DNA from: Manduca sexta
Taxonomy: Eukaryota; Arthropoda; Insecta; Lepidoptera; Sphingidae
Direction of reading: 5' to 3'
DNA: 64,000 nucleotides
Assembly: GCF_014839805.1 (NCBI RefSeq)
Contig: NC_051124.1
Location: forward strand, 1,612,001-1,676,000
How positions within the stretch are numbered: position 1 is the first letter of the stretch; every line of letters starts with the position of its first letter. This document shows, piece by piece, positions 44,516 through 55,170 of the stretch. Under the pieces are notes generated by a model, which ran no database searches, was not told the DNA's origin, and worked only from the letters and a program-made list of their open reading frames with translations. A program made the position numbers and the translations under genes.

Positions 44516-44590
44516 GGGCAAGCCTACCGCAATATTCGGCACAATTTCCAGATTCCGGGCTGCTACTAAACTGAAAAACAATATGTAAGT
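44516..44590 (-). repeat. SINE-B fragment
   Basis: GGCAAGCCTACCGCAATATT, GGCACAATTTCCAGATTCCG and GGGCTGCTACTAAACTGAA: the complement of the middle of the body only. Confidence 0.6.
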
Positions 44591-45012
44591 ACTTAGCTCT
44601 TAAATATACTAGTATAAAATTAGAAGTCTATTAAAGCCTTCTACCAACGGCAATTTGTGATCACACCGGGTGTGTGTATAACAAACTGAAGTCCCAGGGG
44701 AATGAGGGTAAAGTGTACAATTAGTGTTCAGTAAATGACGAAGCGCAAACACTAGTCGACTCAAACTTGAGTGTTATTGCACTAACAAGACCGCGTAGAT
44801 GTGAACATGTTTAGAAATGACTGAGTTATAACCGAAAGAGGAAAATTAAAAAACCTGCTTTGAGGACAATTTGCTTTTTCATTTTAAACTTAAAGTTGTT
44901 AGTACAAGAAATTAGTTTTATTTGTAACCACAACATGGTGAAGATTTTTATTTTCCTGTTCGTATTATGTCTTGGCATTATCATAAAGATCTTTGTTGTT
45001 TCCTCCGTCTAG
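44591..45012. other. No feature recognised
   Basis: No coding or shared repeat signal. Confidence 0.4.
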
Positions 45013-45175
45013 TTTATTGGGTTTTTCTGCTCAGTATCAGCCCGGAGTCTGGAATTTGTACACAAAACGATAGATTCGCCTATCAGATTTTGGTACGGAA
45101 CACATGTGGCGAAAATTGGGTACTCTGGTTGCACCTGTACCCACCTCTTCGGGGATTTGAGCATGATGTATGTTT
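45013..45175 (+). mobile_element. SINE-B (Metulj-like), body
   Basis: TTTATTGGGTTTTTCTGCTC, AGTATCAGCCCGGAGTCTGG, GGTACGGAACACATGTGGCG and CTCTTCGGGGATTTGAG. The tRNA-like head is absent. Confidence 0.72.
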
Positions 45176-46842
45176 TCTTCTAGGGTAAAGTGCCTTTTAC
45201 AAGGGCTGTATAGAGGTCCAAAATTCGATTCCCAGCTCTATGTTTGAAGATTTTTCTAATTTAATCAGGCTTGGACTCAACAAAGGGATTTTAATCAAGC
45301 TGGCGACCGGTCCAAATATCAAAGCCAATCTCATTGCGGCTTAAAAACTAGCAATTTATTTTACCCTACTATGTACAGATTCATTAAAAGTAAGTATCAA
45401 CTTTTGTAATAAAAAACCCTACTTTTACTTACAAATCCACCCCATCGTAAGGGCAAAAATGAAAACCCAATTCTATGGCGTCCGATATCAATGTGTTGGG
45501 GTCACACACCAATCGACGTCAAATCATGAGTGACGGACAAACACACAAAAACAGCGGATATTATTTGACACGTGACTTAATTTGCGCTCAGCCCTGTTTT
45601 AAGGGTGAGGGAGCATACGTTCGACGTCATGGGGACCAACCAATGTACTTCTGACAGGACAAATAATTCTGTGAAATTAAAGGTTTAAAGGGATTTTGAG
45701 TGCAAATAATTTCGAAAATGTAGCTACGTTTTTCATCTGATGACTTATGAATTTGCTTTGGACTGTGTAGGAAAATTATGCTCGTTATATTAAAAAAAGC
45801 CGAAGATCATTGACGTATATTCTATAGACACGAACTTCCATATAAACTATTTGCTCAAAATCTGAACTAACATGGCAACCAGAACGTCACTTTTGTAACA
45901 ACAAATAATTTTACTTCTTTGACTCAGAATATTTTTTATTCACATCCAGGTTTACACTTAGACTCGTTTTTATATTATGCGCACCACTCCTTACACAACC
46001 ACAAACTGTCAATATTGACACCATGCTAAAGTTTGAATGAATTGCAGTTCAATTCAGTTGAACACAGTTAATATTCGGAACGCCAAATCTAATACGTAGT
46101 ACATATATATCTATGCCGAAGATCTATATAAAAATATACTAATGAGAAAGGAATATTCTAAAAACAGAACATAGTCGTAGCATAACAAGGAGGTTCGTGC
46201 CCAGCAGTGGGTCAGAAATTAGTACATAATACCTATTATTTTATTACTATGACAAATAGGGAAGATGCGCAATGATTAAGTGTGTTGTTTAGTTGTTCTT
46301 GACAATTAGGAAGCACGGGACTATCATTTTTTGGTTTGCTAAATCAAAAGCAGCGAGATGTACTTTTAATCTCGGAAAAGGCATGGTTTGTGTGGATTGT
46401 ATTTAAAAACAAAGCTATTCCTGCTAATAACTCATTGAACTAGTATACCTAACGTTAGTGAGGTAAATACATTATCTGTTAATTTCTAAATCTTTTTCAC
46501 TCTAATATCATTTTGGAACATCTATATCAAAGAAATGTTGATAATTTCGGCCAATTGTAAAACGCAGTATCGATCCTCGACAATTCGATTAAACAATCGA
46601 GTTACAAATATATCTCCCCTAACAACGGAAGCGCGTGCGCACAAGAATCGTACGAGAATAGCAAGCCGGAATATATATAGTTGTCCATTATGGGTAAAAA
46701 GTTAATGTATTCGGGAACTAAAGCCGTTGGAAGTTACTGTGCCGATTAGTAATGCCATTGTGACAGCATTTGAGACAATTGCGTTTATTTTGGGACTTTA
46801 TATTTTGGGGAAATCTTTCGTATAACAACCTATGGGTACTAA
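45176..46842. other. Mostly unassigned; one short ATG frame and a SINE-A tail
   Basis: 45475-45654 is a 59-codon frame with an ATG and unusually balanced composition for this region (includes YYLTRDLICAQPCFKGEGAY), not recognised. 46188-46240 (GGTTCGTGCCCAGCAGTGGG) is a SINE-A tail fragment. Nothing else was seen. Confidence 0.4.
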
Positions 46843-47133
46843 TCTATATATATAAAAATGAATCCCTATTTCCCTTGGTCACGCCTACACGCGTGAACGG
46901 CTGGACAGATTTCACAATTTTTTTCTTTTTTGTTGTGTTTGTTATTATCAGGAGAAGGCTTTTATGAAAGAAAAAAATCAAAAAATTGCGCGGAAAATTA
47001 GAAAATTTAAGAAACTTAACGAAAATATTAATTTTATACAATTGTCAATTGTTTGAAATAACTGTCAGCGATTGACAGAATGCGCGCTGCAAATTCATAG
47101 TTAAGACGGGACAACGTCTGTCGGGTCAGCTAG
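46843..47133 (+). mobile_element. HelA: non-autonomous Helitron-like element, best copy
   Basis: It starts TCTATATATATAAAAATGAA after an A and ends GTCGGGTCAGCTAG before a T, so it is inserted exactly between A and T without target duplication. A stem AGACG/CGTCT with loop GGACAA precedes the CTAG end. It is 291 bp with no coding capacity. A 65-codon frame on each strand is incidental. Confidence 0.78.
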
Positions 47134-47260
47134 TATTGTATAGAAGTATTGGAAGTTTGTTTGCAAGGGAAAATAATGATTTGTGTATTATTTTGTAGAT
47201 GACTATTTTTGAACGGATAACGGGCTGACACTTAGATTACCGGTTGAAGAACTAACAGTC

Positions 47261-47375
47261 ATAATCATCATCAGTCTGTTGGACATAGGCCTCTCCCGAG
47301 GTACGCCGCATCCAGTCGCTGCCGGCCCTCTTGTTTAAATCGTCCCGCCATCTGGCCAGAGGGCGTCCCACGCTG
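47261..47375 (-). pseudogene. RTE-type LINE C-terminal fragment
   Basis: The complement of TCATCATCAGTCTGTTGGAC, ATAGGCCTCTCCCGAGGTAC and GGCCAGAGGGCGTCCCACGC matches the end of the RTE-type protein and its short GAT-type tail. It lies about 270 bp downstream of the stop codon of the MADF-BESS gene. Confidence 0.62.
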
Positions 47376-47596
47376 AAATTCACACACCTAAACTCAAAAC
47401 AGTCTCAGTCAAGATAATTACGTCAAGTTCAAAAAAAATATATTAAATTCGTATTATTTTATTAACTTTTACATAAAGTATTAAATATATATTTATTAGT
47501 GTTCTGAGTGGTCATTTTTTTCACTTCCTTATCATTCGAGATACTAAACACTGATTGCTTAACATTAAATTGACAGTCCTTAATGACATTTGGTCA

Positions 47597-47602
47597 TTTA
47601 TT
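47597..47602 (-). promoter_or_regulatory. Candidate polyadenylation signal of the MADF-BESS gene
   Basis: TTTATT on the plus strand reads AATAAA on the gene strand, about 45 bases after the stop codon. Another TTTATT at 47457 could serve instead. Confidence 0.45.
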
Positions 47603-47646
47603 ACTCAAAAGGTATTTACTAGTTTCAGAGCTCCGACGACTCAGTT

Positions 47647-49457
47647 CTAAGAGTTTGACAAGTAAACGTAATGCGATCCTTGATTCCTTCTACTTATATT
47701 TCTCATCACTTTAATAACTTCGTATTGAAATTCTACGATATCGTCATCATTAAACCTATCAACAGTCGGAGCAATGCTTTTGAAGAAACACATTATCCTG
47801 CTTTTGTCATCACTCTCAATAGAATTTAACAAAGACACCATTTCTTCTTGTTCGTTTGTTTCCTGTCTTTTTCTTTTCCTGTCTTTCTTTTTTACAACTT
47901 TAATAGGAGCATCTTCGTCTGACTGTGGATTATCTTCATTGATTGGGTTGTCAACCTCGTTCTCGGTAGAACTATTTGATTCTACAGACTGCCTCGGTAT
48001 TCGCACCACTTTCTTCAAAAACGACATCTGGTTGTAGTATTTGTATTTTCTGTAGCTTTTAGATTCCGACGCGTTATTTATTAATCGCTTGTGACATTTC
48101 ATCCAATTGTCTCGTGCGTTGTTCCATTTCTTTACTACTTCTTTGCCTGCAAATATATTTCAGTATTAGATAAACTCTACCCAGCCTTAATCCGTACTGT
48201 CAATTGTAACAATTTATATTATGTGAAAATATGATGAGAAAATTATGTAATATGCTAGAATTTGTAATACAATATAACAAGACACTTCAGTTGCCTGCCA
48301 TTAGAAAATCATTATTAACCGTATTTCTAGAAACTTCATAAATGTTGCGTTATACAATATATAAGTAACCTTTAGTAGTATTATATTACGAATAATCATG
48401 ACTGCATTTGTTTTACACCATACTTCACATAGGTATATATATTGTATGACTGTACCGTTAAAACCAAATCTATTTTTGTTATTCTGTGGAATTATGATGT
48501 TATTATAACTAATAACATAGGTGAAAAATATTCGTTAGTCATATTTTTTTACGAAGTAAAACCTATCTGATAAGTATATTATCTAACACTATTTTAATCT
48601 GCATAAAAGTATAAAGTTATGCTACAGTCAAAGAGGTTTATTTCTGCAACTGTATATTATATTTTTAGAACGCACTTTACCAGCGTTTTATTGCCCATTT
48701 AGCAGCTTTTTTTTCTTTCTTTACATTTTAGCATTTTCATTTCGAGTTTTACTCGCTTTGAAATTAGAAATGTTTTATGCCATTTTTTCAGAAGACTTGT
48801 ATTAGGTACCTTGCAGTGGAAGTGGTAACGTGATGATTGTGGAACAAAAATTTACCAAAAAATTGTTTTTAAAACAAATATCGAGCATCTGGATTCTAAA
48901 CGACAACCATAAAAAGTTATTTGAATAAAATTCTTGCTCGGAGTGATGATATTTAATTAGCAAGGATATTTTTTTTGCTATGTATGACGAGACGAGCTTG
49001 CCGTTCGTCTGATGGTAAGCGACACGACCGCCCATAAACAGTAGAAACACCATCCATTATCATGAATAACAAAGTATCGTTTGGTATTTCACTGCGCTCG
49101 CCATCCTGAGACATGAGATGTTAAGTCTGATTATGTCCAGTAGTTACACTGACTATGTCCTTCGAACTGGAACACAACAGTGACATCACACTGTTGCTTG
49201 ACAGAAATAGACATTGCGGTGGTACGGTGGTACATAGACCTACCACCAGTACTTTACAGACAATGTAACAAAAACTCACGGAAATCATTTTTTTCTTTAT
49301 CGGGCAAGGCTTGGAAGTCGTCGTTCAGCGCGGTGCATATCTTCATCCATGCTGCGAAATGCGATTGCTTGTTCTTATAACACTCATCCGTGATGTCCCA
49401 TAGCGCCGGCCGACTCTCTATCAGAGATATTAACAATTCTATGTCAATAAAGTCCAT
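47647..49457 (-). CDS. MADF-BESS domain protein, two exons (225 aa)
   Basis: Join of exon 1 (49457-49280) and exon 2 (48146-47647), minus strand; 678 nt, 225 residues plus stop. The donor is C|GTGAGT and the acceptor TTTGCAG|GC. Exon 1 ends in phase 1, and the codon completed across the junction (CGC, Arg60) restores one frame. Residues about 8-105 form a MADF (Myb/SANT-like) DNA-binding domain: ELLISLIESRPALWD at 8-22, AAWMKI at 35-40, KKWNNARDNW at 65-74, YKYYNQMSFL at 94-103. Then come an acidic linker, a basic nuclear-localisation-like stretch (KKKDRKRKR, 145-153) and a BESS motif at about 171-209 (FFKSIAPTVDRFN...VIKVMRNI), which in this family mediates protein-protein contacts. Such proteins are nuclear transcriptional regulators; the target is unknown. 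The start is the first ATG, with A at -3 and G at +4; upstream in-frame codons lack ATG. No orthologue name is assigned. Confidence 0.88.
48147..49279 (-). other. Intron of the MADF-BESS gene
   Basis: 1133 bases, GTGAGT...TTTGCAG, phase 1, AT-rich. It contains a family D retroposon at 48984-49252, only about 30 bases from the donor site and in the same orientation as the gene. The size and splice sequences are inferred from frame continuity and MADF conservation, not from a transcript. Confidence 0.85.
48984..49252 (-). mobile_element. Family D retroposon in the MADF-BESS intron
   Basis: The complement reads from GGTGGTAGGTCTATGTACC through ATGGCGAGCGCAGTGAAAT to CGCTTACCATCAGACGAACG and GGCAAGCTCGTCTCGTCATA. 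The A-rich tail survives only as AGCAAAAAAAAT. Confidence 0.78.
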
Positions 49458-49482
49458 AATTGATAGCGCAGGCAAAACGTCC

Positions 49483-49590
49483 GGTAGCGTTCAAACACTT
49501 TAACGTACTGGCTGGGTCGACTGACGCCGGTCAGGGGCCCGGCGCGACGGCCGGGGGGAGGCGATCGCACATCCGGCGAATCCCTCACAA
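49483..49590 (-). promoter_or_regulatory. GC-rich promoter/5' leader of the MADF-BESS gene
   Basis: A sharp GC- and CpG-rich island (GGCCCGGCGCGACGGCCGGG) stands out from the AT-rich surroundings immediately upstream of the start codon. On the gene strand TCAGT (49524-49520) matches the arthropod initiator; its A at 49522 would give a leader of about 65 nt. No TATA box or correctly spaced downstream element was seen. Confidence 0.5.
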
Positions 49591-49902
49591 TTTAAACTGA
49601 ACCTTCATATCTTGTGTATACGGTTCATATTTTATTAACGATAGTAGGTACATGAAAAACCCAGTGCTGCTCGGCGCGTTGTGTTATCGTCAATCTATTA
49701 TCAACTGTATTCCAAAGCTTAAAGGTGTAGTTTCAATTGTTTGTACTATCCCCTCGGTCTTTTGACCTCGCAGCGTTGTGAACGGTTTGGATGTGTCCGG
49801 TAGAACATTGTACGAATTAGAATCGCCGGATAGCTTTCTGTATACATTTTATATTATTTAATAGTATATACTAAATTGTTTTTATAAATTCACGGCTTAA
49901 AT
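49591..49902. other. No feature recognised
   Basis: AT-rich, beyond the MADF-BESS promoter. Confidence 0.4.
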
Positions 49903-50060
49903 CCATTGCTTGATGGTAAGTGGAGTAGAGTGTTATTCAGAGTATCGATTAATGAATGATTATGCCTTCCACAGAATTCCGGCCTGTTCGAAACCGGACA
50001 CAGGCTGATCCCCGAACACTACAAACTAATTCGGGCCAATAAGGCATGTTTTACGCAATT
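49903..50060 (+). repeat. Family E, diverged
   Basis: TTGATGGTAAGTGGAGTAG, GAATGATTATGCC, ATTCCGGCCTGTTCGAAACC, GGACACAGGCTGATCCCCG and TTCGGGCCAATAAGGC keep the family order. Confidence 0.62.
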
Positions 50061-50159
50061 TTATTACTTCACAGTTGACTACAAAATCATCTGAACATTC
50101 AAATACGAAACTTTTACAGAAATATAGCAAAACAAATATAAAATATCTTGTATTATATA

Positions 50160-50310
50160 CAATTCCTTTGCATGGGCTCTACTACCGAGAGAGATTAGGT
50201 CATAGTCCACCACGCTGTAATGCGGATTGGTAGAGTTCACAAACCATCAAAACTCCTATAAAGAACTCAGGTATGCAAGTTTCCTCACGATGTTATCCTT
50301 CACCGTTACA
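50160..50310 (-). repeat. SINE-A 3' part
   Basis: GCATGGGCTCTACTACCGAG, CATAGTCCACCACGCTG, GCGGATTGGTAGAGTTCAC and TTCCTCACGATGTTATCC. Confidence 0.62.
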
Positions 50311-50980
50311 TAGTAATTTGCTTAAAAACACTACACTCAACCCTCTAATTCACACTTTACATTTAGCTAATCATTAACCCTAATTATATATTACAATATA
50401 TCAAAGTAGTCCAGGTGGGTTCCGTAATGTTTTTGCTGAATGTGGACCCCTAATCAGACAATGAATAGGGCGTTGATATATGACGCGTGCGGCCAATTTA
50501 CCATATGGTCCAAAAAACTAATTTTGGAAAGGAGTGGGGTGGCGAAGGGCTTATAAATATTTTTCGAAAAATGATAAATTGCGGATTGTAATCTTTTTGA
50601 AAATATTAGTGTTTTGCCATGTTAAAATGGTGCTAGGTCGGGATAATTATATTTTCGGTATCGTAGAAAAGTAATGACAGAGAATGAAATATATAATTTG
50701 TGGAAATATAGTAAGTACCAAAGCTAGGTACCAAGATCAAGGTCGTTTCATGTGTTACAATTAGGTAGAAACAACGGACCCTCCAATTCCAATTTTTTGT
50801 GATTGGCTGTATCATGTTTATGACAATTCTGCCAATGTCAAGTTTGAAAAGCAAGACACACGTGCTATATGTATTTCTATCCATTATTCCTATGTATGTA
50901 AAAATACCTCTGGCCGGGTGAATATGAAAACAAAATTAACGTAATAAGATAAAAATACAAAAATAAATTTATTAAAGTCT
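50311..50980. other. No feature recognised
   Basis: An 83-codon minus frame (50633-50884) lacks recognisable motifs. Confidence 0.4.
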
Positions 50981-51169
50981 TATTTAGACGAAGCAATTTG
51001 CTTGCGTCACACGTGTAATAAGACATTTAAAAAGCCCCAACTAAGCCTGCGCAATGGCAAAGCAACTCACGCACGTGTTGACTGACAAAACTTGCCTCGC
51101 TTGAACCAAAGTCTTATGCGAGTTTTTTGAGAAATAATCATAATAATTTGTATATTTGCATGTTTGAGA

Positions 51170-51260
51170 AAAAAATCATCATGTCGCAGCAGGCGAGAAA
51201 ATTGCTCGACCGTTTCTCGTAACCGTATGCGAGTTTTTAGTCATCGCCTGCGACTGAATA
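51170..51260. repeat. Short inverted-repeat segment
   Basis: GTCGCAGCAGGCGAGAAAAT at the left and CGCCTGCGAC at the right are inverted, one with a 3-base insertion; CTCGACCGTTTCTCG lies between. It is possibly part of a MITE whose outer limits I cannot place. Confidence 0.35.
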
Positions 51261-51885
51261 GTATGTTGTTATATATAATCTCCTGACGTTTATTGCTAGC
51301 AATAATTTTGTACAAACCTTGCCTCCAAACAATTGCTCTGTCTAAATTAGTCTTTATACAATTTTACGTTCTAGCCATTGGAATAACAGCTGTCAAATTT
51401 TATTATATTAAATAAATTCATTCCTTATTAAAACGACATACAATACCTTTCACATAACAAGCAATAATAAACCAATACTCAAACTTTAAATCAAGTCACT
51501 CGAACCTGCGACTTCAGCCCAGTTCGTTCAACTCACGAAGCCATCGCCACACCGCTTAGTTACATTTAATACAAAAATTAATCTCATACGTTTGCTCATG
51601 TTCAGTAAAAACGTGAATTTAATTAAAACTCAGAAAAATATTAAATTTTCCGAGAACCTTATAAATTTTTTCTGTACAAACTTTGCTACTTTTTGCGTGT
51701 GTATGCTACATTGTCCTTTATTGTGCGGGGTTAGGGGATATTTTAGTATGGATATTGGTGGGTAGCTGTTGGAGGACCATCGAACCTCCACTCGTTCGGA
51801 TAAAGGGTTTGGCGTAGTGAAAATATTTTTACCTTGTGCCGACTGAGTGGGAGCAAAAACTGGATATCATCGTAGTTAGATTGTA
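51261..51885. other. Possible eroded tRNA-like head, otherwise unassigned
   Basis: 51495-51560 (CACTCGAACCTGCGACTTCA ... GCCATCGCCACACCGC) resembles an inverted tRNA-like SINE head. No other signal. Confidence 0.35.
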
Positions 51886-52008
51886 ACGTGAAAATGAAGG
51901 TTTTTTTCAACTAAGGGTAGTCCGTGTATTCCGAATTTATACTTGACGTGAAAATGTAGGTATTTTTCAACTAACTAAGGTAGTCCGTTTATTCTGAATT
52001 TATACTTG
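51886..52008. repeat. Tandem duplication, two units of 60 and 63 bp
   Basis: Unit 1 is 51886-51945 and unit 2 is 51946-52008. Both begin ACGTGAAAATG and end GAATTTATACTTG. They differ by a few substitutions and a small CTAA insertion. Confidence 0.85.
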
Positions 52009-52356
52009 TATTCTGTGTTTGAAATGTCTATATAAGAAAAGGTCTAAATTAACAGTCTTACTATAAACTTGTTTTAGCGTTAAGAAGTGTTTAAGAATTG
52101 CTTAAATAGCTGTCAAAAACATCACCAATTCCTAGTTTAAACCTTATTAAGCGGCAAGATGGCGGGTTTTGACTTACAGCTGATCGAGAAAATTTGTGTT
52201 TTAACTAAGCATAGCTTTGCGAATTTTTAAAAGAAGACTATAAATGTTTAACAATCATTTTCAATAAACGAACTCAATCGCTTTTTAGATCTAGCTCAAA
52301 AATGGACCCATCAACATAATTAATTTGAAATGCTTACAAATGAGTTGTTTTGATTG

Positions 52357-52465
52357 CAGGTTTCATCGCATGTTTTTCTTCACCGTTAAAGCAAGCGCTA
52401 ATTCACAAATAATTCACACATCATTTTAGAAGAATCATAGATGTGTGTTCCACACCCAACTAAGC
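52357..52465 (-). repeat. SINE-A fragment with internal deletion
   Basis: TTCTTCACCGTTAAAGCAAG, CACAAATAATTCACACATC, GATGTGTGTTCCACACCCAA and CTAAGCTGGC. The B-box region is deleted. Confidence 0.6.
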
Positions 52466-53603
52466 TGGCTTGCATCCAATACTTGAAAAAATCTAATTGA
52501 AACTTCATTAATCCAAATAAAATACAAAGAAAATACTTTCATGCGACTTTCCACGTGTAGGCAATGAACATGTTAATCACATCTAATTACTTTCTACTCG
52601 TAATTGCGTTAAAAAACCAGGTGACATGATAAATTACCGTCAAACATTGACATTATGATACAGCCAACTTACACGAGATAAAATTGGGCATAAATCCACG
52701 GGGGTTGATAACAGCCGGCGGCGGCAGATAGCGCTCATTGCGCTTTGATAGTTTTATTAGTTGCGTTTAGGGGAGACCGGGGATTACGTGATATGCTAAC
52801 GTTTGTAATGTTTTTAGTTAGGGACGGTATCTTGTGAGGAATGATCACTCTGTATGTATAATTATAATGTTTGTAAATATGGGATTACATTAAGATACTT
52901 ATATTATATGCCTATTGTAAATAATAGAATAAGTTATGATAAGATATAAGCAATTTGAATTGAGTTTTAAAACACTTTAATTCATTAATTTATAATTCCA
53001 ATTCTCCCAAAGTGAAGAAAAATTGACGATATATAATGTCAGATCTATTAGAGGACATGAATGGGTGGATACAACATGTATTTTATTTAGCATTTGATAC
53101 TAATTCAAAATTATCAATATGCTAAAGATATATTAAGCTGCGAAATATATCACTTTAATTAATTATCATTTTAAAGGCAACCAACCTACTGGCCATCGTA
53201 TTAAGCTTAGAATAGTTCAGACAAAGGAATATCTAATTTCCCTTGTCTCCCCTGTAGCATCGCAGTTACAGAACCAATTCAACTTATAAATAGTATATTT
53301 CTCCTCCAAACACATTCGCAGACTTTAAGCAAAACTAGATCTAAAGAATAGCTAGTTTTTCATCTAATACCTCAAGGCGGTAGAAATGGCCACTTTCCCT
53401 TATCACGAACCTTTTAGCGGTGTTGCAGCGTTCCCCAATCTCCCCGCACTGACTCCAAAAGCCCATTCATTTTCGGGATACGGCGATAAAACTGTAATAG
53501 AGTGCGGTGTCGGCAATTTGTGCTACTTTTTATCCGAGGTGTCGCCGATTCGATTTTGTGTGAAAATAAAATACAAATGTATTGCTAGTTATTTTTACAA
53601 ACT
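52466..53603. other. No feature recognised
   Basis: A GC-richer spot at 52705-52735 (AGCCGGCGGCGGCAGATAGC). A 101-codon frame with ATG at 53386 runs into the SINE-B and shows no recognisable domain. Confidence 0.4.
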
Positions 53604-53850
53604 CACATCACGCATTTATCCCCGAAGGAGTATGCAGAACTGCAACCAGGGCACCCACTTTTCGCCAAGTGTGTTCCGTCAAATAGAGTGATAGGGGGCG
53701 AGCTTGTCGCCATATCAGACACAAATTTCAAGCTCCAGGCTGATACTGAGCAGAAAAACCCAAATATCACTTTGCCCGACCTGGGATTAGAACCCAAGAC
53801 CTTACAGCGCAGCCATACCGCGCATGCAGTACAATTACGACACCGAGGCA
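53604..53850 (-). mobile_element. SINE-B (Metulj-like), full length
   Basis: The head complement at the right edge (CAATTACGACACCGAGGCAG), the B-box complement (GGGATTAGAACCCAAG) and an intact body to CACGCATTTATCCCCGAAGG. A 64-codon frame through it is incidental. Confidence 0.83.
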
Positions 53851-54423
53851 GTCATTTATAGTTATATTTAAGATGCCTTAAATAATGTCTACTGCCAACT
53901 TTGACTTAGTCTAACCATGGGTTAAAAAATCAATGTTTTATTGGTTTCATGACGTGACAAATTGTAAAATTTTCCATTTGTCATATTGCCTTCAGATACA
54001 TTCGAAATTCTAATAAAAAAATATTCCTCAAGTTGTTTTCCGTCATATTATATATGTGGCAATTAGAGATACGTATGATTAATAGCTTTTGCTTTAAACC
54101 TACGACCACCGAGTGTTTGAATGCTAATCTTAGGTTAATAATGCACATTACAAAGTTAAAAATACTGTTTTTCCGCTCCCCAACATCGAACCGTGGATAA
54201 TCGTTTGTAATAGTTGCGGTGTTTCCCCTAGCTCCCTTGAGGAACATTAGGAAATGGAACTACATGAGGGTAGCCAAGTAAACCCAACTATCGCTTTATT
54301 GCTTTAAATAAAATACTAAATTTGTGAAAATGTGTGGATACTTATTTAACGTTTTATATTTAAGTTAATGGCATAGCCCGGTGAGCGAACAAGGAGGGAC
54401 TCCTACTGTTGGCGACATTTTTT
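53851..54423. other. No feature recognised
   Basis: An 88-codon minus frame (53981-54247) shows no recognisable motif. Confidence 0.4.
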
Positions 54424-54663
54424 GCTATCCAGGTTCAGCAAAGTGACCCCAATACACCTGATGAAGTGGAATTGAATGTCCAATGACAAGAGATGATTAC
54501 CCCTCAAAAATCGACACAATAATACCGGCTTGTTATAACTGGAAATACACAGGCTGATCCCGGAACGCAACACACTTACGTGGGCCACTATGGCGGATTT
54601 TAACACCTTGTGTACGGTGGTCGCTATCCGAACATATATAAAGTATATCCTACCACGAGCAAT
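54424..54663 (+). repeat. Family E, full length
   Basis: TTCAGCAAAGTGACCCCAAT, GAATGTCCAATGACAAGAG, CTGATCCCGGAACGCAACAC, TTACGTGGGCCACTATGGCG, ACACCTTGTGTACGGTGGTC and TATATCCTACCACGAGC. Confidence 0.78.
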
Positions 54664-55029
54664 AGACCCAACATCCATAGAGATACAATATAATAATCAT
54701 GGATGTGGAAAAGGAATTTGGATTCCGAATGGCGCGTTTGACTTTCCAGAAATCTCACCTTACGAAACGTCACATCAAACTGGCACTTACAATGGTTTTC
54801 TACACATTGATCGTTAAATTGACCTATTTATGGAGTGAGAGACTATCCTGCCCTCATCCTGCAACTCTTGTAAGGAACTACAATATTTTCTGACCAGCCA
54901 TGAAGCTCGGCGAGTCCTGATACCACTTATCTGTCTTTAACGCACAACTAATCATATTGGAAGATCAATAGAATTAATATCTACAAAATAGTCTCACATA
55001 CATTCACGCCGTATATCTCTGAATGGTAG
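54664..55029. other. No feature recognised
   Basis: Short overlapping frames at 54590-54893 begin in the family E copy and have no recognisable motif. Confidence 0.4.
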
Positions 55030-55170
55030 GTATAGAATACTGCACTCAGCTTTGCGCCTTATCCCGTCCCATGAAGCTATACTACAAGTGTAACCATACC
55101 GGCACAAATTCCAGAGTCCGGGCTGATTGAAAAATCCAATAACACTTCACCCAGAAGATCGAACACTCAT
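55030..55170 (-). repeat. SINE-B fragment
   Basis: TTATCCCGTCCCATGAAGC, CCGGCACAAATTCCAGAGTC and CGGGCTGATTGAAAAATCC: the body only, with a deletion at the 5' side. Confidence 0.6.

Noticed and set aside
47774..48037. 87-codon plus-strand frame rich in Ser, Phe and Leu
   Set aside because: It is the antisense shadow of exon 2 of the MADF-BESS gene.
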